Source: Linyphia triangularis (taxonomy: Eukaryota; Arthropoda; Arachnida; Araneae; Linyphiidae). Taken from it: 64,000 bases of DNA. Under the pieces are notes generated by a model. That model was not told the origin of the DNA. It searched no databases and saw only the letters and a program-made list of their open reading frames with translations. The DNA is taken from contig OZ021723.1 in assembly GCA_963978545.1 (NCBI GenBank), positions 1,302,001-1,366,000 on the forward strand, read 5' to 3'. Shown one piece after another: positions 39,601 through 51,326 of the stretch. A program made the position numbers and the translations under genes. Position 1 is the stretch's first letter, and each line of letters starts with the position of its first letter.

Positions 39601-42600
39601 ATTTTAAATCGTATTTGAAAAGTACCGATTATGAAACTGATCCTGCTGTTGTTTATACAATGCAAACATTCACAAATAAAGTGAGCCCATTTGCATATGT
39701 TCAGCTTCAAAATTCCTTACTAAAATGTTTCGATAAAATATCTAAAAGTTGGAAGTTGAAAAAGGTAGGAATACTTCTGTAGCATTGCAAGAAATGCTAT
39801 TTAACAAATATAAAAGTTCTCACAATTCTCAACAACAACTTTACACCTCGAAAACATTAGCCCATTAAAATTAAAGCAATTTTATTGCCTAACGTTGCGA
39901 GCGTAGAGTCTGATATATATCTAATCTTTAAATATGTTCTATAACACTGAATCTGTATTTAACATCTAAACCAAATATTAAAACACTATAGAACTGTCAG
40001 CTTCAGATAAATAGGCCTAGTTGTTTACACAAAACTAAGTTAAGTGACAGAATTAGACAGTTGGAACTTGCAAAAAAAAAACTATTATTAAACTAACAAT
40101 AAAAAAAGCTTACCTTGTGTTTCAAGCCCAAAAGCTAATATGCTCACTAGGTGGCAACATAGCCGTCTTCTGTAACCATCTCATATATTTTCAGTTATTC
40201 TCCAGCCACCCTATGTGATTGGAATGAAATGTCTGTCTGGTCATTAATTTAGAAACTGAATTAATATAACTTCAAAGAGCCATGTGTCATCTTTTTTGCG
40301 TCAAAACACCATTCTTTACCTTGATTTGAAATATGTTGTTCAACAGCAACAAAACAAGACGAAGAGTATGGTTTGACGAGTGTCAGCCATGTTGTATTGC
40401 CAGCCCAACCGCGCACTGCATGATGGGATAATACATTTCACCGGAATTTTGGTGAAACTCATCTATCTAGAAAGTAGCTCGAATTGAATTGAACCACTTT
40501 TCTGGTAAAATCTCTTAGCTTCGCTAGATTAAACCAGAAAAGTGGTGGAAGGTTGAACTATTATTTTTAACAGTGTGCGCATAAGTTTGAAATCATGAAA
40601 AAAATCATGATTTTCAGCAATCGCTAAGAAAACGGCTCTAACGATTTTGATTAAAATCTATGTGTCAATGCCTGTTAAGGTGTTCTATTTGTCACCACCT
40701 CCAAAATTCCCTTGGAAATGCGATACTAGCGTAAAAAGTTGAAAAACGTGTGCCTTTAACACAGAGCTCCATGCCTTTGAGCATCGCCCATCAACGATTG
40801 CTTTTTTCTTGTTTCACGTACAAGAAAGGACAATGTAATCTTTAAAGAATAACATCGCCAAATTCTTCATTTCGGTGGTGTTTTTTTACCCCATGTAAAA
40901 GCTATTGCTAAAATATCGCCAAACTTGACATTCTTATTTAATTGAGTGAAAATATGAAAACGGTAAATAGCACAAAATCAAATTTTAATGCAATGACCAA
41001 TATTATAGTTAAGTAATTGCAAGTTGTGCGGTGTTCCACTCCCACATTTTGGGATTCAATTGAAAATGTACCAAAAGAATTAATTTGAGTTCCGAACTTG
41101 TCTTCTCTTTAGCCAACTTTCCCCCTGTTTGCAAAAGGTAAGCTAACATTTTATTAAAAGAATCATATCCCATATACCTACGTGAAAAAGTATTAATATG
41201 ATTTTTTTTTCTCGTGTATTTATTACAATTTCAATATGCTGGCTCCAAATAGTGAAATTGTCATAACTATCAATCGTTTCTTAATTTATAGTCTCTCTTC
41301 GTAGTGTAGACGACTGTTATTTTAAAGCTTTATTTTCACTCCTCAAACTTCTTTCAGATGGATACAAAGAAACTTTCCTGGAAGTCATCGATGCTGACGT
41401 ACTTCCGGCGTTTATTGGTGGAAACAGGAAGGACCCGGATGGAAATCCGAATTGTTGTACTATTGTAAGTACAATTTCGGTGTCATAATTTTCAGATATT
41501 CATTTCAAGTAAATGGCAAAGCCAATTTTTTTCGTCTGATTTCTCTTGTTGTAGTTCCATAATGTAAGCTCACGTTAGGCCGCCCCAACATTTTTTAATC
41601 AAATCTTGGGGGCTGGCACTGTCACTAAAAGAACGCTTTTACACACGTTTCTATTATCGTTTTGGAATACTAATTAATTGGTGGCGGTCCGTTGCCGAAA
41701 ATATTAGTAAAGCCGAAAATATGCAACTTACCAACAATATCCCCCCCCCCCCTCTTCTCTCCCTTTCCAACACCCTTTTCAAAATCATGTGCAATCACAC
41801 TTGAAATTCTGATGTTTGAATAAAAAAATTTCAGTTTTATTAAAAAATTAATTAACATTTAACTTGTTATAATTAGCATATTTTTGAACAGTGATTACTT
41901 GAGTTTCATAGGGCCAAGAAAAGGAATTATGGGTGGAAATTTTTCCCAATATCATTCTTAATATTATGAACCTCCATTTAATTTCAAGAATATATAGTTT
42001 TTTTAATAGAAATTTTTTAACATTGAAAGTAGAAAAAATCGTTATTTTTCTAATAACTTCTTGCATATAAAAATCTAGCAAAATTCATCTTCTTTTCCAT
42101 TTGATTTGACTGAGGTGCAAAACATCTAATAGTTAATGCAGATACCAATTCTCTAATAATTTTTCAAAAAGATGATATCAAACTTCAGTTATCACTGTTT
42201 AAATGAGGTTTCACGTGCCAAAAACTCGATTTTTCAGATAATGAGATTATACTATTCAAAATTAATTTCAGAACAAAATAGTACTTCAGACTAAAAAATA
42301 AAGCTCTAGCCTTCAGATTGTACCATTAAAAAAATTCCATCTAGAGATAAGTTTAAAGCAGAAATTCTTAAAGGCAGCAGAAGCCAGAGAATCGCTGATC
42401 TGGCTGCCACGCTACACATTACTTGGAGTGAAGGCTCTACTGGATTACATTTGTTACAATGGCAACGTCGCAGCCGAAACCAGTTTCAGGAACACACGGC
42501 TTCTGTTCCGAAAAAGATAATCTCGATTGGAAGTGTTTATTTTCCTTCGTGAATATTGAGGCAAGAAGTTTGCTGTTTATCGGATTTTTTTACACTTAAC

Positions 42601-45600
42601 ATAGAAATTGGATCTTTATTTTAGAAAATTATAAAATATTTAAGTTTAATTTTGAACTAGTAAATTTACGTGGAACCCGGCTGCCCTGGCTATAGTGCAC
42701 GAGCTGCCACTGTAATTAATCCCATTTAACCTTTCATTTTTGAAACTCTTTCTATTGCCAAAATTGTTTTAATCAAAATAAATAAAAGAAAAATAGATGT
42801 GAATGCATTCATATAATTTTTATGGTGTGCGGTCCACTCAATTCAACGTTGTGCTGTGCAGTAACGCTGTAAGTGAAAGCATTTTAACCTATCATTGTTG
42901 AAACTCTTTCTATTGCCAAAATTGTTTTAATCAAAATAAATAAAAGAAAAATAGATGTGAATGCATTCATATAATTTTTATGGTGTGCGGTCCACTCAAT
43001 TCAACGTTGTGCTGTGCAGTAACGCTGTAAGGGAAAGCATTTTAACCTATCATTGTTGAAACTCTTTCTATTGCCAAAATTGTTTTAATCAAAATAAATA
43101 AAAGAAAAATAGATGTGAATGCATTCATATAATTTTTATGGTGTGCGGTCCACTCAATTCAACGTTGTGCTGTGCAGTAACGCTGTAAGTGAAAGCATTT
43201 TAACCTATCATTGTTGAAACTCTTTCTATTGCCAAAATTGTTTTAATCAAAATAAATAAAAGAAAAATAGATGTGAATGCATTCATATAATTTTTATGGT
43301 GTGCGGTCCACTCAATTCAACGTTGTGCTGTGCAGTAACGCTGTAAGGGAAAGCATTTTAACCTATCATTGTTGAAACTCTTTCTATTGCCAAAATTGTT
43401 TTAATCAAAATAAATAAAAGAAAAATAGATGTGAATGCATTCATATAATTTTTATGGTGTGCGGTCCACTCAATTCAACGTTGTGCTGTGCAGTAACGCT
43501 GTAAGGGAAAGCATTTTAACCTATCATTGTTGAAACTCTTTCTATTGCCAAAATTGTTTTAATCAAAATAAATAAAAGAAAAATAGATGTGAATGCATTC
43601 ATATAATTTTTATGGTGTGCGGTCCACTCAATTCAACGTTGTGCTGTGCAGTAACGCTGTAAGTGAAAGCATTTTAACCTTTCATTGTTGAAACTCTTTC
43701 CTGTTGAAGGCTCCGAAGTTGCCATGATAAGGGATGTCCCTGTTTCCAACGAACATCCATGCCTAACCCAATAATGGGTTAGGCAAGGATGTTTGTCGTG
43801 GTTCGGAATCCACGTTAAGCTGTAGGTCGCGGCCTGATTAGCCGTCATTGTGCATAACTATAGGTCGTTGTGCGTACAAACCAACCAACCATTCCTGTTG
43901 CCTAAATTGTTTTAATCAGAATAAATAAAATATATTTAGAGGGTGAATGGCTCACATTCACAATAATTTTTAATCGATAAATTTTGAAACGTAATCTCTG
44001 CCGCATATTTTGGCAATAGAGGCGTTTCAAATATTTACATTTAAACACAAACACATGCTTTTAACAGAATCGGTGCTGTATTATTGAATATAAAAATTGG
44101 CAATGCATATAAAGGACTTATATTAAAAACTTTGTTTTTAAGGGTTATATAATGTGTCTTCTTCTTTGATACACCTTATAATTATGTTCATCATCTGAAA
44201 GTTGCATAAATTATGTGTTTCACCCGACGGAAGGTTAATAGTCCGGGGAATAGAGACTGAAAAAGGGGTCTTACCATGCAAAAGGTTATGTAGTTCTGAT
44301 TTTTTAATATGTTATAAAGGTCGGTCCGGAGGTTTATAAACCAAGTTTTCGACCTCCTAACCCTTGCGCGTTCTCCGTGGTGCACCAAAAACTGAGCCGT
44401 TTTTCAGTTTATAGGTCATAACTCCTTGCCAATGCATCTTAGAAACACATATTATATTCAAAAGTTGTAGAATATTAAATTTTCTACAACTTTTGTATAC
44501 AAAGTTTTTTTGTAGACGAATTATGTAACTAGTTATGTCGCATCAAAGTCGAAACTTTTTCGTAAAAATGCTACTCTTTTAAGATGTGTGTCAATTTTTT
44601 TGATTGTATCTCCATAATAGTACGTCTTAGAGAAAAACTTTTGCAATAAAAGTTTTAGAGCAATCAATTTCCTATAAGTTTTATATATTAACTTATTTTC
44701 TAGGACTAATAACAAAGAAGTTACTCTGCTTTGTGTATTTTCCCGTGGTGCACCAAAAAAAATACGTTTTTCAGTTTATAGATCATAACTCTTTTGCAAT
44801 ACATTTTAAAAACAAACATTAAATTTAAAAGTTGTACAATATTAAATTTTCTACAGTTTTTGTGCACCATTTGCTTTTGTAAAGCTATTATGTAAAGAGT
44901 TACGTAGCATCAAAGTAAAAACTGTTTCGTAAAAATGTTGATTTTTTAAGTTTTTTGCCGAGTTTTTCAATTATATTTTCATAAAAACAAGACGTAGGGA
45001 AAAATATATTATACAAAAGTTTCAGATCTATAAATTTGCTAAAAGTTTTATACAAAAAGTTACTATCTAGGACTAATAACTAAGGAGCTACTCTTCTTTG
45101 AGGGTTTACGAGATGATACTTTATGAAATATCATGTATTACAAGCGGATACTAAGGCCCTTTCTGTAAAGTGATAAAAACAAGACGTAGGGGAAAATATA
45201 TTATACAAAAGTTTCAGATCTATAAATTTACTAAAAGTTTTATACTAAAAGTTACTATCTAGGACTAATAAGTAAGGAGCTACTCTTCTTTGAGGGTTTA
45301 TGAGATGATACTTTCTGAAATATCATGTATTACAAGCGGATACTAAGGCCTTTCTGTAAAGTGATAAAAACAAGACGTAGGGAAAAATATATTATACAAA
45401 AGTTTCAGATCTATAAATTTGCTAAAAGTTTTATACAAAAAGTTACTATCTAGGACTAATAACTAAGGAGTTACTCTTCTTTGAGGGTTTACGAGTTGAT
45501 ACTTTCTGAAATATCATGTATTACAAGCGGATACTAAGGCCCTTTCTGTAAGTGATAAAAACAAGACGTAGGGAAAAATATATTATACAAAAGTTTCAGA

Positions 45601-48600
45601 TCTATAAATTTGCTAAAAGTTTTATACAAAAAGTTACTATCTAGGACTAATAACTAAGGAGCTACTCTTCTTTGAGGGTTTACGAGATGATACTTTCTGA
45701 AATATCATGTATTACAAGCGGATACTAAGGCCCTTTCTGTAAAGTGATAAAAACAAGCTGTAGGGAAAAATATATTATACAAAAGTTTCAGATCTATAAA
45801 TTTGCTAAAAGTTTTATACAAAAAGTTACTATCTAGGACTAATAACTAAGGAGCTACTCTTCTTTGAGGGTTTACGAGTTGATACTTTCTGAAATATCAT
45901 GTATTACAAGCGGATACTAAGGCCCTTTCTGTAAAGTGATAAAAACAAGCTGTAGGGAAAAATATATTATACAAAAGTTTCAGATCTATAAGTTTGCTAA
46001 AAGTTTTATACAAAAAGTTACTATCTAGGACTAATAACTAAGGAGCTACTCCTCTTTGAGGGTTTACGAGTTGATACTTTCTGAAATATCATGTATTACA
46101 AGCGGATACTAAGGCCCTTTCTGTAAGTGATAAAAACAAGACGTAGGGAAAAATATATTATACAAAAGTTTCAGATCTATAAATTTGCTAAAAGTTTTAT
46201 ACAAAAAGTTACTATCTAGGACTAATAACTAAGGAGCTACTCTTCTTTGAGGGTTTACGAGATGATACTTTCTGAAATATCATGTATTACAAGCGGATAC
46301 TAAGGCCCTTTCTGTAAAGTGATAAAAACAAGCTGTAGGGAAAAATATATTATACAAAAGTTTCAGATCTATAAATTTGCTAAAAGTTTTATACAAAAAG
46401 TTACTATCTAGGACTAATAACTAAGGAGCTACTCTTCTTTGAGGGTTTACGAGATGATACTTTCTGAAATATCATGTATTACAAGCGGATACTAAGGCCC
46501 TTTCTGTAAAGTGATAAAAACAAGCTGTAGGGAAAAATATATTATACAAAAGTTTCAGATCTAAAAATTTGCTAAAAGTTTTATACAAAAAGTTACTATC
46601 TAGGACTAATAACTAAGGAGCTACTCTTCTTTGAGGGTTTACGAGTTGATACTTTCTGAAATATCATGTATTACAAGCGGATACTAAGGCCCTTTCTGTA
46701 AAGTGATAAAAACAAGACGTAGGGAAAAATATATTATACAAAAGTTTCAGATCTATAAATTTGCTAAAAGTTTTATACAAAAAGTTACTATCTAGGATTA
46801 ATAACTAAGGAGCTACTCTTCTTTGAGGGTTTACGAGTTGATACTTTCTGAAATATCATGTATTACAAGCGGATACTAAGGCCCTTTCTGTAAAGTGATA
46901 AAAACAAGCTGTAGGGAAAAATATATTATACAAAAGTTTCAGATCTATAAGTTTGCTAAAAGTTTTATACAAAAAGTTACTATCTAGGACTAATAACTAA
47001 GGAGCTACTCCTCTTTGAGGGTTTACGAGTTGATACTTTCTGAAATATCATGTATTACAAGCGGATACTAAGGCCCTTTCTGTAAGTGATAAAAACAAGA
47101 CGTAGGGAAAAATATATTATACAAAAGTTTCAGATCTATAAATTTGCTAAAAGTTTTATACAAAAAGTTACTATCTAGGACTAATAACTAAGGAGCTACT
47201 CTTCTTTGAGGGTTTACGAGATGATACTTTCTGAAATATCATGTATTACAAGCGGATACTAAGGCCCTTTCTGTAAAGTGATAAAAACAAGCTGTAGGGA
47301 AAAATATATTATACAAAAGTTTCAGATCTATAAATTTGCTAAAAGTTTTATACAAAAAGTTACTATCTAGGACTAATAACTAAGGAGCTACTCTTCTTTG
47401 AGGGTTTACGAGATGATACTTTCTGAAATATCATGTATTACAAGCGGATACTAAGGCCCTTTCTGTAAAGTGATAAAAACAAGCTGTAGGGAAAAATATA
47501 TTATACAAAAGTTTCAGATCTAAAAATTTGCTAAAAGTTTTATACAAAAAGTTACTATCTAGGACTAATAACTAAGGAGCTACTCTTCTTTGAGGGTTTA
47601 CGAGTTGATACTTTCTGAAATATCATGTATTACAAGCGGATACTAAGGCCCTTTCTGTAAAGTGATAAAAACAAGACGTAGGGAAAAATATATTATACAA
47701 AAGTTTCAGATCTATAAATTTGCTAAAAGTTTTATACAAAAAGTTACTATCTAGGATTAATAACTAAGGAGCTACTCTTCTTTGAGGGTTTACGAGTTGA
47801 TACTTTCTGAAATATCATGTATTACAAGCGGATACTAAGGCCCTTTCTGTAAAGTGATAAAAACAAGACGTAGGGAAAAATATATTATACAAAAGTTTCA
47901 GATCTATAAATTTGCTAAAAGTTTTATACAAAAAGTTACTATCTAGGACTAATAACTAAGGAGCTACTCTTCTTTGAGGGTTTACGAGATGATACTTTCT
48001 GAAATATCATGTATTACAAGCGGATACTAAGGCCCTTTCTGTAAAGTGGCGCGAGCTCGCCACAATTTGAAACACTCAGAAAAGCCACTCTTACCTATAC
48101 ATGCAATCATATTGTTGCGTTGTACGGGTTCGAAAGATTTGACGCCAAAGCAGATCAAAACTTGCAGAAATTTATTCCAAAATGACTCTTCACAGTTCTC
48201 TTACAGCTCCAGAACTTCTCGTTCTAGTAGACACAATACAGCTCTTTTCACCTCAATAGAGCACAAAACAGCAGTTAAAAACTTGACAAACAACTGCTAA
48301 ATCGTCGCAAAAGACAATGCAATACAGTTCGCTCAGTATCTCCAGTCAACTAATTCAGTGACTCAAAATCCGCGAACTAACTCAAGTCAGGAATACAGCT
48401 CTCACAATGAACGTACGTTGAGAGACAACTCACTCAGTGATTCAAAATCAACTAACTCCTACAGTCGACTCACCAGTCAACTAATTCAGTCATTCAAAAT
48501 CCAAGAACAACTTCAGTCAACTAACGGACTCAGCTAACAACTAGCTCCGTGACTCAAAATCAGTCAACTATCTCAGTGACTCAAAATCCGTCAACAACTG

Positions 48601-51293
48601 ACTGACTCACTCACGGCCTGGTTTATATAGGGGAGGCTGCGAATTTTCACGAACCTTCCAGATATAGACATTTGGAGAACTTTCCAGACAGTAGTCGAAA
48701 AATCCTATTACATGTACATACATGGGATACATGTACCGAAAATGTCGCCAAATTTGGCGACACAAATTAGTCGCCAAAACCATCGCCAACTTGGCTCTAT
48801 CTCCCCAATTTGGCGAGATTCCCATTACCATAATGTTAAATGCCCTGCCCCTTGAAACTCTCTTCCCAGAGTTACCTCTGTAAAACTCGTTATCAAGCGA
48901 TAACACCCCTATTGCCGTGAAACAAATTATTGCATTGCCTTATGCGAAATGTACAGAAATTTATCTATTTACAAAATTAACACTACGAAATATTTACAAA
49001 TATACAAAAATTCGTAACAATATGCAGCTGATTTTAATGGGCCACAGCTGGGGCTAGAGGTTGCATTTGTCGCTTGTGGCACTCAGACTGTAAGCGATAC
49101 ATGCAATCATATGGAACTTATTATACCGATCCACAGCAGTGACCAACCCAGACGTCTTTACTGTGGCACGCGTTCGCCACATGAGTGACTCGGTATACTA
49201 AGGACCTAAGATAGAGATACATATTTTTTTTAAAGGTGAAATGGGGCGAGGATGTACCACAAAAGTACTACCGGGTCAAGTCTGAGCGACGTCTGTCCGT
49301 TTGGCCAGGAGTAACCAAATTGACCGTGACTAGGTTCGCCAAGTCCGACATCAGGTTCGAGGTTTCGGAGCCCGGTTCGATCCTCGAGTGGGAGTTCGAG
49401 ACCAAGTCCCGGGACATCGGATTCGGAGTGTACTACAAAGAGGGCACGGGTTCGAACACCGTCGAACTGGTGCCGAAGCAGAGGATAGATACTTGCATGG
49501 AACCGGAGACGGGCGTCTACAAGTGCAAGAAGGCTGGAACGTGTAAGTGGACGGGATTATATATTTTTTTTTATTGGAAAAAAAAAAATTATTTCAATTT
49601 TCACATTTTATTTCAATTATTTAGTATAAACTTTTCTCGAAAATTCATTTTAATTTTACTTTTGTGCAGTTCCACCCCCTCCCCCTCCCCCTTCTCCCAC
49701 TTATTTACGCATTTTCGTGGTTGCACAGTTTTGCAAACTAAAGGAAAAACTTGAAATAAAATATTAAACTGTATGACTACGAGTAACTTTAACTTTTCGA
49801 GATTCAAAATCCGATGCCGAAAAAGTTACAGTATAATACTAGGAAAATTTTCCAAAATAATCATGAAAAAATATTGAAAAATGAAAAATTGAAAATTATA
49901 AAATTAATTTTCATAAATTTTAAAATTTTCGAAAATTTAGAGTATTACGTGAACTTTTTTTTAATAAAACTTAGATAGTGCCTATAGTAATATTTCTAAA
50001 TATGTAAACAGTATAATTTTAAAGGCTTAAATAAAAAAGTTTGTTATTTTTAGCCCACCTGATAGCTGTGTGGTTAGCGCTCTCGCTTCCCATGCCGAAG
50101 GTGTCGGGTTTGGCATAGATGTTCACCGTGGTTCGTAATACACGGTCCCCACTTGATTAGTCATTATTGTGCACAAGTACAGGTCGATGAGCGTAAAAAA
50201 AACTCAGCAAATAGTAATTTATATTCATTGACAAAAAAAAAAAAGTTTTGTTGTAAATTGTCATTTCAAACTTGATTTCTTGTTATGTTTCAATTTTTCT
50301 TGATAAACAAAACCAGTCGCTATTTGTTTGGATGCGAACGATTCCTTCCACTGAAAGATAAATTCACAGTTTTCGTTTTCCTCTTCTCTCAAGTGAATGT
50401 CACCAATAAACAAGTTTTATTCCATCCTATTTGTTCATTTTGAAGCCGCGCTCAAGTAATTAAAGAGCAGCCCAACATTTTTGTGGTTATAGAATGAGAG
50501 GTAAGTTTAGGCACCTCATCGTACATCATTCTGAATTTGTTATAGAACGAGAGAAATGTTAGGATTCCACACTGGTCTGCCGGCACAAAAATGGCAAAAT
50601 TATTCAAATATTGATTTTGAATCAGTTGAATCCGATTGCCAAAATATGTCGTAACTTGCTAAAACAGAACATTATTTTTTGTCTGGCAACCCACTAATAT
50701 TTCATTTTCAATTAAGAAGTTTAAAGACGATTTGTTTTTCAATGCGCTGAGATCTTTCATCTCTTAAAAGTCAGCCAAGATGGCAATAAATATTACGCCA
50801 TCATTTACGTAATATTTATCTCCGACATGGCTCCCTTTTAAAAGATGAAAGTATTTCTCGGAGAGAATAAATATCGCCTGACCTTTTTCTCTTTGAAAAT
50901 TAAAGAAAATGGGGTTGCCACTTAAAAAAGATGGCTCTGTATTTGGCAATCGGAATTAATTCAATTTATTCAAAGTCGATTTTTGAATAGTTTCGGCCAA
51001 TTTTTGAATCGCAGACCGTTGGATTCTAGATCTACTAACATTTATCTACATTCTATAAAAATTCGTCATCAGATACTTCGTTGACCCCTTCATCCTGATT
51101 TTTGGTTTATGCCATAAAATGAATCTTTCAGACATTCTGGCTTTAGTTTTTCTTCAAGTTTTCAAGCTAGTATGGAAAATATAAATGAAATGTTTCAAAA
51201 GAAATTTCAACGCCTCTACCATAATAATTACAACGTTCATATTAACTTTTCTTGGATCGAGAATTGGAATTGCCAATTTGCATGCTGAAACTC

Positions 51294-51326
<33 letters not shown>

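Larger units (their letters stand above)
33557..40575. mobile_element. CACTG-ended DNA transposon (CACTA-like), 7 kb, no transposase seen
   Basis: The ends are CACTGTTAAAAAT and ATTTTTAACAGTG, and the target dinucleotide TG is repeated at 33555-33556 and 40576-40577. The empty site is known from the family A repeat (GCGTATGCGCAT at about 1190). Subterminal repeats of ACCAGTTTCTGG type fill the left end. The CAC ends, short duplication and subterminal repeats point to CACTA/EnSpm or a relative. No transposase is recognised. Confidence 0.75.

Noticed and set aside
45172..48048. CRISPR-like array
   Set aside because: The whole 191-192-base unit is repeated with no unique spacers, in a eukaryotic intron. 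It is a satellite.
49543..49754. Open frame running on from exon 11
   Set aside because: A strong donor (GTAAGT) ends the exon, the extension is Phe/Lys/Pro-rich low-complexity, and exon 12 completes the GOLD domain in frame.
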